Notes: generated by a model not told the origin, from the sequence alone. Numbered from the stretch's first letter, positions 15,625-23,167 are shown. The stretch is 27,898 nt of DNA from Betaproteobacteria bacterium (GCA_029865405.1 JAOUGZ010000004.1:1-27898), one strand, 5' to 3'. Program-made: numbers and translations.

Positions 15625-16454
15625 GGCAGAGCTCCTTGGGAGGAAGGTGGGGGGGTATCGCCGCGCGCATGGCGGCGGATGACGGGAAGCTGGCGCCGCA
15701 GGGCGCGGTCCACGAGCCCGGGCACGATCTGGTTGAGGCGCGCAAAGAGGCCCTCGGGCATGCCGAGCAGACGCTCGCGCACGGGTCGGCGCAGGTGCCC
15801 GAGGAACGCCTCGGCCACGGCGGCGGGGTCGTCCATCGACACGCCGAGCTCGGCATTGAGCGCGCCGACGGCGTCGCGGTTCATCGAGGTGCGCGTCGAG
15901 CGCGGCGCGAACCAGGTCACGCGCACCGGGCCGTCCGCAAGCTCGCGCCGCAGCGCTTCGCTGAAGCCGCGCAGCGCGAACTTGCTCGCGCTGTAAGCCG
16001 CATAGCCCGGATAGCCCAGATGCCCGAAGATCGAGCCGACGTTCACGATGCGCGCTGCGTGCTGTGCCGCAAGCAGCGGCAGCAGGCGGCGCGTGAGTTG
16101 CATCGGCGCGAGCACGTTCAGGCGCACGACGCGCTCCAGCGCCTCGTCGCTCTGGTCGGCGAGCCAGGCGAATTCCCCGGCGCCGGCGTTGTTGACGAGC
16201 AGGTCGATGCCGCCGGACACCTCGGCGGCGGCGCGCGCCACGGCCTCGCGCCCGCTCGCCGTGGTCAGGTCGGCCGCCACGGCGCGGCACGTGCCGCCGG
16301 CGGCCTCGATCTCGCGCTGCAGCCGGGCGAGCTTCGCCGTGTCGCGCCCCACGAGGAGCAGCGCCGCGCAGTGCGGCGCGAGCCGCAGGGCGATGGCGCG
16401 GCCGATGCCGCCCGTCGCGCCCGTGAGCACGGCGTGATGGCGCGTCGGGCTCAC
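15621..16454 (-). CDS. Short-chain dehydrogenase/reductase (SDR)
   Basis: 277 residues, GTG start overlapping the preceding stop (GTGA). Classical SDR features are all seen: cofactor motif TGATGGIG (11-18), NNAG (88-91), catalytic Ser141, Tyr154 and Lys158 (YSASK). Arg37-Asp38 after the second strand (LLLVGRD) suits NADP(H). Residues beyond 190, with PRSTRTSMN and LGMPEGLFARLNQIVPGLVDRALRRQLPVIRRHA, resemble SDRs acting on fatty-acyl substrates, with a hydrophobic C-terminal segment. It likely reduces a ketone or aldehyde made by the enzyme pair encoded just upstream. It is co-translated with the fused ligase/oxidase and with the TPR-like gene. Confidence 0.9.
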   Translation of the reverse strand: MSPTRHHAVLTGATGGIGRAIALRLAPHCAALLLVGRDTAKLARLQREIEAAGGTCRAVAADLTTASGREAVARAAAEVSGGIDLLVNNAGAGEFAWLADQSDEALERVVRLNVLAPMQLTRRLLPLLAAQHAARIVNVGSIFGHLGYPGYAAYSASKFALRGFSEALRRELADGPVRVTWFAPRSTRTSMNRDAVGALNAELGVSMDDPAAVAEAFLGHLRRPVRERLLGMPEGLFARLNQIVPGLVDRALRRQLPVIRRHARGDTPPPSSQGALP

Positions 16455-18535
16455 GCGGCCTCCCGCTGGCGTACGGCGGCGCGCGGCAGGCCGCGGAACA
16501 CATCGCCGTAGAGGCGGTACACGGCGCGCGCGACATGCGTGACGGCGTCGCGGTCGGCCGGCGACTCGAGCCGGTCCATGAGGCCGGCGAAGAAACGCAC
16601 GTGCTCCTGGTCGAGCGCGCCGTGCGAGCTCAGGTAGGTAAAGGCCTCGGGCGGCAGGCCGAGGCGGCCGCGGATCACCTGCGCGGCATGGGTGGCGAGC
16701 GCCTGGCTGGTGCCTTCCAGCACGTGCACCATGCCGAAGAAGCCCACGGGGTTGCGCCGCGCGATGTAGTCGTAGACGTACGCCACCATGAGCTCCGCCG
16801 CCGCGCCCGGGGCGCTGGTGCGCACGGCATCGGCATCGCCGCCCGCGGCCGCGATATCGGCGAGGATCCACTCTTCGTGGCCGGTCTCCTCGGCGATGTA
16901 GTGGGCGATGGCGCTGCGCAGCCAGCCGTGCGACTCGGCCAGGCGCGCGCCGCAGGCCATGAGCAGCGGCACGGTGTGCTTCACGTGGTGGTAGGCCTGC
17001 GCCAGGAACTCGAGGTACTGATCGCGCGTGACCTGGCCGGCAAGGCAATCCTGGATCACGGGAATTGTGAACAGCGCGTCGCGCTCGGCGGCGGTGCGGC
17101 GCTGCAGTTCTTCGAAGAATGGCATGGGTCTGGACTCCGCGGGATTGACGTAAAGGGACTCGAGGCGCTCGCCGTAGCGCGACCACACGGCGTCGCGGCG
17201 CACGCGGCCGTTCGCGGTGGCGAGGCCGTTGGCGGTGCTGAAGGGCGCGTCGGCGCGGGCCCAGTGCGCGATGCGCGCGTAGTCGGGCAGGCGCGCGTTG
17301 GCGCGCCGCACCTCGGTGCCGAGCGCCGCGTCGCTCGCGTCCGCGGCGCGCGGCACGAGCACCGCGCAGAGCTGCGCCCGGGCTTCGCCGAACACTGCGG
17401 CCTGGGCGATCGCGCCGCCGGCGGTGAGCTCGGCTTCGGGCCACTCGGGCGCGACGTTGCGGCCGAACGAAGTGATGAGCATGTGTTTGCGCCTGCCCTC
17501 GACATGCAAAAAGCCGTCGCCGTCGAGCCTTCCGAGATCGCCGGTGGCGAGCCACGCGCCGCGCGCAAGGTCTTCGCCGCCGAGGTAGCCGAGCGCGCGG
17601 CTTCCCGCGACGAGGATCTCGCCGTCGGGCGCGATGCGCACCACGGTGTGCGCGAGCGGCCTGCCCACGCTTCCCGGGCACTCGGCGCCGGGCAGACTCA
17701 GGGCGACGACCGACGCGCATTCGGTGAGGCCATACCCTTCATAGGCGGGCAGCCCGGCAGCGCGCGCACGCTGGATGAGCGCCGGTGCGACCTTGGCGCC
17801 GCCTACCGCGGCGAAGCGCAGGCGCGCGGGGCGCGGCGCGCCGGCTTCGAGCGCCAGCGCGAGGGCGAGCAGCATCTGCGGCAGGAGGATCACGCTGTCG
17901 GCCTGCTCGCGCTCGATCGCCGCCAGGCAGGCGAGGGGATCGAAGCGGGTGGCGCCGCTCATGCCGACCGCAGCGAGCGGCGGCACGGCGCACGCGGCGC
18001 CGGCGAGGAGCGCCGTGCGCGCGCCGGCGACGTTTTCGAGCAGCACGGGCAGCGGCAACAGGCACAGGTGGCGCTCGAGGCGCAGCCCGCGCGTCGCTTG
18101 TTCGAGCGCGCGCGCCAGCGCTGCCTGTTGCTGCGTGCCGAGGCATACGCCTTTGGGCGTGCCGGTGGTGCCGGAAGTGAAGGTGATCTTGGCAGTGCCT
18201 TGCGGCAACGCGACAGCCTTGGCGTCGCGGCGGTAAAGGCCCGCTACGCCGCTCGAGTCGAAGCCGAGCGCGCGGGCCGCTTCCGGCGACGGGGCGAGAA
18301 GCGCATCCATGCCGCTGGCGTCGGCCGCGTGCTGCATCTGCGCGGGCGTGAAGAACATGGGCAGCGGCACGAGCGGAACGTTCGCGCGCTCGGCAGCGAG
18401 GTCGGCGACGAGCCAGTGCGGGCCGTTGTCGGCCAGCAGGCCGAGCACGCGCGGGCGCGCACGGCCGAGCACCGCCGCGAGGTGCGCGATGCGCTCTTCG
18501 AGCGCGCCCGCGGTGACTTCGTGCCCGCTGGTCAC
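16451..18535 (-). CDS. Fusion of an AMP-binding acyl-activating enzyme with a heme-oxygenase-like diiron oxidase domain
   Basis: 694 residues from the GTG at 18533-18535, overlapping the hemolysin-family stop. Residues 1-465 are an ANL-superfamily adenylating enzyme: P-loop TFTSGTTGTPKG (118-129), YEGYGLTEC (265-273), TGDLGRLDGDGFLHVEGRRK (331-350). At the place of the catalytic A10 lysine (GKxxR) it reads ANGRVRRD, so Arg444 replaces Lys. Residues 472-694 are a TenA/heme-oxygenase-fold domain with the ligand pattern of HDO oxidases such as UndA: EETGH (Glu550, His553), Glu607 in HVLEG, and His638, Asp642, His645 in SSHGALDQEH. The spacing Glu550 to Glu607 is close to that in UndA as I recall it. 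The fusion suggests an acyl or amino acid is activated and oxidised by one polypeptide. The product is unknown. Confidence 0.87.
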   Translation of the reverse strand: MTSGHEVTAGALEERIAHLAAVLGRARPRVLGLLADNGPHWLVADLAAERANVPLVPLPMFFTPAQMQHAADASGMDALLAPSPEAARALGFDSSGVAGLYRRDAKAVALPQGTAKITFTSGTTGTPKGVCLGTQQQAALARALEQATRGLRLERHLCLLPLPVLLENVAGARTALLAGAACAVPPLAAVGMSGATRFDPLACLAAIEREQADSVILLPQMLLALALALEAGAPRPARLRFAAVGGAKVAPALIQRARAAGLPAYEGYGLTECASVVALSLPGAECPGSVGRPLAHTVVRIAPDGEILVAGSRALGYLGGEDLARGAWLATGDLGRLDGDGFLHVEGRRKHMLITSFGRNVAPEWPEAELTAGGAIAQAAVFGEARAQLCAVLVPRAADASDAALGTEVRRANARLPDYARIAHWARADAPFSTANGLATANGRVRRDAVWSRYGERLESLYVNPAESRPMPFFEELQRRTAAERDALFTIPVIQDCLAGQVTRDQYLEFLAQAYHHVKHTVPLLMACGARLAESHGWLRSAIAHYIAEETGHEEWILADIAAAGGDADAVRTSAPGAAAELMVAYVYDYIARRNPVGFFGMVHVLEGTSQALATHAAQVIRGRLGLPPEAFTYLSSHGALDQEHVRFFAGLMDRLESPADRDAVTHVARAVYRLYGDVFRGLPRAAVRQREAA

Positions 18536-19158
18536 GCCGGCTCCCCGGCGCGCAGCCCCAGCGATATCTTCCCGGCCACCACCACCGGGTCCTGGTCGTA
18601 GTAGCTGCCCCAGCTCACGCCGCGGTCCGCGAGCCGCGTGCGATCGGCCACCGCGATCGGCAGCGGCGTCAGGCCCAGGCGCTGGAAGGAATTGCGCAGC
18701 GCGCGTGTCGCGGTGAACGCCACCCAGCGGTAGCCCATGCGGTGCAGGTGCCGCGCCAGCTGCGGAATGAGCGCGCGCGCCATGCCGGCGCTGACGGCGG
18801 CGAGGTTGCCCACTTCGACGATGCTGCCGCGCGCGAGCGGGCGGCCGACGGCCGCGCCGAGCGCCTGCTCGATGGGCCGGTCCAGATACTGCTCGAGGAA
18901 CAGGGTCTGCGCGCCGGCGGCGGCGTAGCCTGCGGCGGCCTGCCAGCGCGCGAGGCCGTCCATCACGCCGAGCAGGTGCGGCAGGAAGTGCGTGAGGCGC
19001 GCGCCGTAGGCGCGGCAAAAGCGCTCGGCGATGAACGCCTCGAACGCCCGTCGCTCGGGGTGCGTGGCGTGCATGGGCACGAGGCGCGCCTGCGGCGGCT
19101 GCGGGCGCGGCCGCGAGGCGCGCCTTTCGGTCTGAACGAGCTGTGCCCCGGTTGTCAT
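18532..19158 (-). CDS. Thermostable hemolysin family protein (T_hemolysin, acyltransferase-like fold)
   Basis: 208 residues. The T_hemolysin domain covers about residues 30-200: HPERRAFEAFIAERFCRAYGARLTHFLPHLLGV, FLEQYLDRPIEQAL, GSIVEVGNLA, and FTATRALRNSFQRLGL. The latter part looks like the acetyl-CoA-type (GNAT/autoinducer synthase) fold, so 'hemolysin' is probably a misnomer here and an acyl transfer role is an inference. The first 28 residues (Arg/Pro-rich) lie outside the domain; an ATG at 19072-19074 just before HATHPERRAF could be the true start. It opens the seven-gene minus cluster and is preceded by the QseB/PmrA-type repeat. The next gene overlaps its end by four bases. Confidence 0.85.
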   Translation of the reverse strand: MTTGAQLVQTERRASRPRPQPPQARLVPMHATHPERRAFEAFIAERFCRAYGARLTHFLPHLLGVMDGLARWQAAAGYAAAGAQTLFLEQYLDRPIEQALGAAVGRPLARGSIVEVGNLAAVSAGMARALIPQLARHLHRMGYRWVAFTATRALRNSFQRLGLTPLPIAVADRTRLADRGVSWGSYYDQDPVVVAGKISLGLRAGEPA

Positions 19159-19182
19159 GGCCGGGGATGCTAGTCAGCGCAA

Positions 19183-19199
19183 ATTAACGGGGCATTAAC
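19183..19199 (-). promoter_or_regulatory. Direct repeat resembling a PmrA/QseB box
   Basis: On the plus strand ATTAAC-N5-ATTAAC, on the minus strand GTTAAT-GCCCC-GTTAAT: two six-base half sites with an 11-base period. This is the architecture of PmrA/QseB boxes. A minus-strand -10 candidate, TAGCAT, lies at 19172-19167, ten bases further on, so the box would sit where a -35 would be, as at PmrA-activated promoters. A third ATTAAC is at 19259-19264. Confidence 0.6.
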
Positions 19200-19212
19200 A
19201 CGGCTGCAGGGC

Positions 19213-19230
19213 GCGTGACCTGCGTCACGC
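19213..19230. promoter_or_regulatory. GCGTGAC dyad, candidate operator
   Basis: GCGTGAC and GTCACGC are exact inverted repeats separated by CTGC. The dyad sits between the two groups of ATTAAC half sites upstream of the hemolysin-family gene and may be a binding site for a dimeric regulator. No known regulator can be assigned. Confidence 0.4.
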
Positions 19231-19286
19231 TTGCGCCATTGCTTTCAATGCCTTTCACATTAACGCGGCTGCCGCGCCGGCGCGGC

Positions 19287-19556
19287 TCAGGACGCCGGCT
19301 TCTTGTCGAGGGCGTCGCATTCCTTCTCGAAATCCTTCGCCAGCGCCGCAAGCGCATCGTGGAACTTGTTCTGGTGGGCGAGCAGGTCTTCGAGGTTCTT
19401 GGCGATCTTCTTCTTCTTCAGCTCGCCGTCGAGCAGCAGCCAGATCTCGGTCAGCTTCTCGATGTTGCCTTCCGAGTAGTGCACCATTTCCTTGAACTGC
19501 TTGATGATGTCCCGCGATCGCTCCAGCGGTGTTTTTTCGGCTGCCTGGTCCGTCAT
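19287..19556 (-). CDS. Small hypothetical coiled-coil protein
   Basis: 89 residues, charged and helical, with Leu/Ile heptad-like spacing over about residues 10-80 (for example IIKQFKEMVHYSEGNIEKL and KIAKNLEDLLAHQNKF). No signal peptide, membrane helix or catalytic motif is seen. Lys-rich KKKKIAKN is in the middle. I do not recognise a family. It lies in the xseA direction, 92 bases after xseA and 128 bases before the hemolysin-family gene, with its own likely promoter at 19592-19620. Its base use is lower in GC than its neighbours. Confidence 0.7.
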   Translation of the reverse strand: MTDQAAEKTPLERSRDIIKQFKEMVHYSEGNIEKLTEIWLLLDGELKKKKIAKNLEDLLAHQNKFHDALAALAKDFEKECDALDKKPAS

Positions 19557-19591
19557 GATCGCCCCCGTCGAGACTTGCCCGCATTGCCGTC

Positions 19592-19620
19592 AATCTAGGC
19601 TGCGGGCAGTGTTTTGTCGA
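19592..19620 (-). promoter_or_regulatory. Sigma-70-type promoter for the small coiled-coil protein gene
   Basis: On the minus strand TCGACA (19620-19615), a 17-base spacer, and TAGATT (19597-19592): five of six and four of six matches to the consensus hexamers at ideal spacing. The start would be near 19585, giving a leader of about 29 bases. Confidence 0.45.
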
Positions 19621-19648
19621 GCAGCTGGCCCCGCAGAGCGAGGAGGGC

Positions 19649-20860
19649 CTAGCGGCCTTTCTTCGTAACCTCGCTCTCGATCCACCCCTTCGCCAGCGTC
19701 GTCCTCAGGCGTTCTCCCTCAGCGACACGCCCGGCATCCACCAGCACCTCGCCCGCCGCATTCCTCGTCAGGCTGTAGCCGCGCTCGAGCACGGCGCTGG
19801 GATTCAAGCTCACCAGCCCGGCTTTCAACGCGGCGAGCTGCGCGGAAAAATTGTCCAAGCGATGCGCAGCCGCCGAAGTCAAACGCGCCGCCAACTGTTC
19901 CAGCAACTGCCGCGAGGTCCGCAGCCGCTCGCGCGGATGCACCAGCCGCCGCGCCAGAGCGTCCACCGTCTGCATGGCGTACTCGATGCGCCGCAGCGCT
20001 TCGCGCGTCGCGCGCTGCGCCAGTTCGGCAACGCGCAGCAGCAGTTCTTCGCGCGACGGGCTCACCATTTCCGCCGCCGCGGTCGGGGTTGGCGCGCGCC
20101 GGTCGGCGGCGAAGTCCGCGATCGTCACGTCCGTCTCGTGTCCTACGCCAACCACGACCGGTATCGCAGAAGCGCGAATCGCGCGCGCCACCGCCTCCTC
20201 GTTGAACTGCCACAGATCCTCGATCGAGCCACCGCCGCGCACCAGCAGCAACACGTCGCATTCGGCACGCGCATTGGCCAGCGCCAGGGTCTGCGCGATC
20301 TTCGCCGCCGCGCCTTCGCCTTGCACGGGCACGGGATAGACGATCACTGGAATCGCGGGGTTGCGGCGTTGCAGGGTCGTCAACACGTCGCGCAACGCGG
20401 CGGCCTGTCGTGACGTAACGACACCGATGGTCTTCGGAAACGGCGGGATCTCGCGCTTGGCGGCCGAATCGAACAGCCCTTCCTTTTCCAGCTGCGCCTT
20501 GAGCTTCAGGAAGCGCTCGTAGAGCGGCCCCAGGCCCGCGCGGCGCATGTGCTCGACGTTGAGCTGGAAGCGCCCACGCGGCTCGTACAGCGTCACCAGC
20601 GCCCGGGCCTCGACGCGCATGCCTTCCGCGGGCGCCCAGTCCAATGCTGCAGCGCGGCTACGGAACATGACGCAGTCCACCTGCGCCAGCTCGTCCTTGA
20701 GGGTGAAATACCAGTGCCCGGAGGAGGCCGGGCGGAAGTTGGAGATCTCGCCGCCGATCCAGGCGAGCGGGAAGCGTTTCTCGAGCGTCTCGCGCACGCT
20801 GCGCAGCAGCGCCGAGACGCTCAGCACGGGGGCGGCATTGCGGTTGGTTTCCTCGTCCAC
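19649..20860 (-). CDS. xseA: Exodeoxyribonuclease VII large subunit
   Basis: 403 residues, GTG start. The N-terminal OB-fold reads VLSVSALLRSVRETLEKRFPLAWIGGEISNF and HWYFTLKDELAQVDCVMF. The catalytic domain holds TIGVVTSRQAAALRDVLTTLQRRNP, VLLLVRGGGSIEDLWQFNEEAVARAI and PVVVGVGHETDVTIADFAADRRAPTPTAAAE, all conserved in XseA. The C-terminal part is a coiled coil, followed by LNPSAVLERGYSLTR. With XseB (not in the window) it degrades single-stranded DNA to oligonucleotides from both ends. Length is slightly shorter than E. coli (456) but complete by motif. It is divergent from exbB, as in many Burkholderiales. Confidence 0.97.
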   Translation of the reverse strand: MDEETNRNAAPVLSVSALLRSVRETLEKRFPLAWIGGEISNFRPASSGHWYFTLKDELAQVDCVMFRSRAAALDWAPAEGMRVEARALVTLYEPRGRFQLNVEHMRRAGLGPLYERFLKLKAQLEKEGLFDSAAKREIPPFPKTIGVVTSRQAAALRDVLTTLQRRNPAIPVIVYPVPVQGEGAAAKIAQTLALANARAECDVLLLVRGGGSIEDLWQFNEEAVARAIRASAIPVVVGVGHETDVTIADFAADRRAPTPTAAAEMVSPSREELLLRVAELAQRATREALRRIEYAMQTVDALARRLVHPRERLRTSRQLLEQLAARLTSAAAHRLDNFSAQLAALKAGLVSLNPSAVLERGYSLTRNAAGEVLVDAGRVAEGERLRTTLAKGWIESEVTKKGR

Positions 20861-20915
20861 GCGGCAACACTAATGCACAAGCGCGGCCGCGCGTCAAAGG
20901 CGCGCGCGACGATCC

Positions 20916-20943
20916 CTTACGGACACCGATTCTGTTCCGTAAG
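20916..20943. promoter_or_regulatory. CTTACGGA inverted repeat between xseA and exbB
   Basis: CTTACGGA (20916-20923) and TCCGTAAG (20936-20943) are exact inverted repeats with a 12-base gap. Half-site centres are 20 bases apart, as for a dimeric regulator. The half site recurs in the neighbouring dyad at 20948-20966. Confidence 0.5.
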
Positions 20944-20947
20944 CCGC

Positions 20948-20966
20948 TGTTTCCGTACCGGAAACA
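20948..20966. promoter_or_regulatory. TGTTTCCG inverted repeat between xseA and exbB
   Basis: TGTTTCCG and CGGAAACA flank TAC, a 19-base near-perfect palindrome. It shares TTCCGTA with the preceding dyad. Confidence 0.5.
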
Positions 20967-21047
20967 ACTGATGAAAATTTAATCGCCGCAGACCTGAGGC
21001 GCAACGCGCGAGGGAAGCTGCACACTGCCCAAAGAAAATCCACACAC

Positions 21048-21070
21048 TTATCCACAGGAAATGTGGATAA
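21048..21070. promoter_or_regulatory. Pair of consensus DnaA boxes in inverted orientation
   Basis: TTATCCACA at 21048-21056 and its reverse complement TGTGGATAA at 21062-21070 are both exact matches to the strongest DnaA box, with GGAAA between. A weaker copy (AAATCCACA) lies just upstream at about 21036. They sit 64 bases before the exbB start and could place exbB under DnaA control or titrate DnaA. Confidence 0.6.
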
Positions 21071-21133
21071 CGCCTGCGTCGCGTTTTTGCTAAAGTGCGC
21101 CGACAACAATTTCAAACATCACGGAGCGCTCAC

Positions 21134-21748
21134 TTGTTCGCCATTATTCAAGCCGCCGGCTGGCCCATCTGGCCCCTGCTGCTGGCCTCGGTCATCGCCG
21201 TGGCGCTGATCATCGAGCGCGCGGTGACGCTGCGCAGCAGCAAGATCATCCCGCCGACGTTGCTCGAGCAGGTCCTGGCCGTATACCAGCGCCAGGGCGT
21301 CAACGGCGATGTCCTCGACAAGCTCGCCCAGGACTCGCCGCTGGGCGAAGTGCTGGCCGCGGGCCTGAGAAACCGCAAGGCCTCGCGCTACGTGATGAAG
21401 GATGCGGTGGAGGAAGCCGGGCGCTCGGTGGCGCACGAGCTGGAGCGCTTTCTCACCACGCTGGGCACCATCGCCACCGCTTCGCCGCTGCTCGGCCTCT
21501 TCGGCACGGTGATCGGCATGATCGAGATCTTCGGCTCGCAGTCGCCCAGCGGCACCAATCCGCAGCAGCTCGCGCACGGCATCTCCATCGCCCTCTACAA
21601 CACCGCGTTCGGCATCGGCATCGCGATCCCGGCGCTCATCTTCTACCGCCACTTCAAGAACAAGGTCGACGGCTTCGTCGTCGACATGGAGCAGCAGGCG
21701 GCGCGCCTGATCGACATCGTGCACGGCGAGCGCGCCGAGAACGCCTGA
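21134..21748 (+). CDS. exbB: ExbB/TolQ-family proton channel subunit
   Basis: 204 residues from a TTG at 21134, preceded by GGAG seven bases away; an in-frame start at 21095 would add a polar extension and lacks a ribosome site. Three membrane helices are seen: about 10-27, then LGTIATASPLLGLFGTVIGMIEIF (about 113-136) and ISIALYNTAFGIGIAIPALIFY (about 153-174). The residues of the latter two helices (for example the TxxxGLxGTVxGM pattern) are those conserved in MotA/TolQ/ExbB. With ExbD it uses the proton gradient to drive outer-membrane transport through TonB. It is seven bases upstream of exbD and starts the conserved envelope block. Confidence 0.94.
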   Translation: MFAIIQAAGWPIWPLLLASVIAVALIIERAVTLRSSKIIPPTLLEQVLAVYQRQGVNGDVLDKLAQDSPLGEVLAAGLRNRKASRYVMKDAVEEAGRSVAHELERFLTTLGTIATASPLLGLFGTVIGMIEIFGSQSPSGTNPQQLAHGISIALYNTAFGIGIAIPALIFYRHFKNKVDGFVVDMEQQAARLIDIVHGERAENA

Positions 21749-21755
21749 GGCGGCG

Positions 21756-22172
21756 GTGAACTTCCAGCGCGGCCGCGAGAAGGAGCACCTGGAGATCAAC
21801 CTGGTGCCGATGATCGACGTCATGCTGGTGATCCTCATCTTTCTCATGATCACCACCACGTACTCGAAGTACACCGAGCTGCAGATCAACCTGCCCGCCG
21901 CCGATGCGGAAAAGCAGCTCGAGCGCGCGAACGAAGTCGCGGTGCTGGTGAACGCGCAGGGCCTGTACGTCGTCAACCGCACGCCGGTGGCCTTCGTCAG
22001 CGTCGAGCAGCTCGCCGGCGAGCTGCGGCGCGCGAGCGGCGCGCGGACCGATCCGGTGGTGGTGGTGAGCGCGGATGCCAACGCCACGCACCAGTCGGTG
22101 GTGCGCGTGATGGAGGCCGCGCGCGCCGCCGGCCTGCAGCACATCACCTTCACCACCCAGACGAGCCGCTAG
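21756..22172 (+). CDS. exbD: ExbD/TolR-family biopolymer transport protein
   Basis: 138 residues, GTG start. One N-terminal membrane helix (LVPMIDVMLVILIFLMITTTY, split here by Asp21, the proton-carrying residue of ExbD/TolR) is followed by a periplasmic domain ending VVVVSADANATHQSVVRVMEAARAAGLQHITF, the conserved ExbD fold. It forms the proton channel and force-transducing element with ExbB. The stop (TAG at 22170-22172) directly precedes the apparent beginning of lpxK. Confidence 0.95.
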   Translation: MNFQRGREKEHLEINLVPMIDVMLVILIFLMITTTYSKYTELQINLPAADAEKQLERANEVAVLVNAQGLYVVNRTPVAFVSVEQLAGELRRASGARTDPVVVVSADANATHQSVVRVMEAARAAGLQHITFTTQTSR

Positions 22173-22174
22173 CC

Positions 22175-23167
22175 ACGCGCCTCCTCGCGCCGCTCTGGTA
22201 CCGGCAGAATCCGGTCAGCTGGCTGCTGTGGCCGCTGAGCCTCGCGTTCCGCGCCGCGGTGTTCCTGCGGCGCACGCTCTACCGGCTGCGTCTGCTGCGG
22301 AGCGCGCGCGCCGGCGTGCCGGTGATCGCCATCGGCAACCTCACCGTCGGCGGCGCCGGCAAGACGCCGCTCGCGATCCACGTCGCCGAGCTGCTCAAGT
22401 CGAAGCGCTGGTCGCCGGCGATCGTCGCGCGCGGCTACGGCGGCAGCGTGCGCGCGCCGCGCGGCGTGACGCTCGCCTCCGACCCCGCCGAGGTCGGCGA
22501 TGAGCCGGTGCTGATGGCGCGACGCAGCGGTTGCCCGGTCTGGGTCGGGCCCGAGCGCGCCGCGGTCGTCGCGGCGCTCAGGCACGCGCATCCGGATTGC
22601 GACGTCGTGATCCTCGACGACGGCCTGCAGCACTACGCGCTGCGCCGCGACATCGAGGTCGCGGTGGTGGACGCGCGCGGTTTCGGCAACGGCTTCATGC
22701 TGCCGGCCGGGCCGCTGCGCGAACCGAAGACGCGCCTGTGGGGCGTGGACGCAGTGATCGCGCACGGCACCGACAAGGTGAAGGGGTACGCAATGCGCCT
22801 GGTGGGCGAGGAAGTGCACCGCGCCACCGATGCGCGCGAGCGCCGCCCGGTGAAATCCTTCGCCGGCGAGCGCGTGCACGCGGTGGCCGGCATCGGCGAC
22901 CCGGGGCGCTTTTTCCGGCACCTGGCACAGCTCGGCGTGAAGGCGGTGCCGCACCCGTTCCCGGATCACCATCCGTTTCGCGCGGCGGACCTCGAGTTCG
23001 GCGACGTGGCGCCGGTGCTGATGACCGAGAAGGACGCGGTAAAATGCAAGCGCTTCGCGAAGCCGCAGCACTGGATCCTGCCGGTGCGCGCGGTGCCCGA
23101 TCCGGCGTTCGACGCGTGGCTGCAAAGGAGGCTCGGTGAGCTCGGCCATAGACCCAAGGCTGCTTGA
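22175..23167 (+). CDS. lpxK: Tetraacyldisaccharide 4'-kinase (LpxK), probable ACG start
   Basis: LpxK phosphorylates the 4' position of the lipid A disaccharide at the inner membrane. The Walker A motif is clear as [12 protein letters not shown] (about 54-65), then [35 protein letters not shown] with the DDGLQH signature, PAGPLREP, and the C-terminal [13 protein letters not shown]. The N-terminal sequence [32 protein letters not shown] matches the family but has no ATG, GTG or TTG in frame. The first codon that fits is ACG at 22175, one T-to-C change from ATG; the first usual start, GTG at 22259, would cut off the first 28 residues and membrane anchor. With ACG the product is 330 residues, the normal length. 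Its end overlaps the Trm112 gene by 32 bases. Confidence 0.93.
   Translation, partial: TRLLAPLWYRQNPVSWLLWPLSLAFRAAVFLRRTLYRLRLLRSARAGVPVIAIGNLTVGGAGKTPLAIHVAELLKSKRWSPAIVARGYGGSVRAPRGVTLASDPAEVGDEPVLMARRSGCPVWVGPERAAVVAALRHAHPDCDVVILDDGLQHYALRRDIEVAVVDARGFGNGFMLPAGPLREPKTRLWGVDAVIAHGTDKVKGYAMRLVGEEVHRATDARERRPVKSFAGERVHAVAGIGDPGRFFRHLAQLGVKAVPHPFPDHHPFRAADLEFGDVAPVLMTEKDAVKCKRFAKPQHWILPVRAVPDPAFDAWLQRRLGELGHRPKAA

Noticed and set aside
18532..19158. Hemolysin or toxin function for the T_hemolysin gene
   Set aside because: No signal peptide or membrane-inserting segment is seen; the fold resembles acyltransferases and the context is metabolic.
21036..21070. Replication origin
   Set aside because: Only two or three DnaA boxes, no AT-rich unwinding region, and no dnaA, dnaN, gyrB, parA or gidA nearby.
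21065..21100. Sigma-54 promoter upstream of exbB
   Set aside because: A GC doublet follows a T-run, but no GG lies at the required distance.
23040..23045. TAAAAT as an internal promoter for Trm112-kdsB-adk
   Set aside because: No -35 element, and the bases are fixed by the conserved LpxK motif AVKCKRF.
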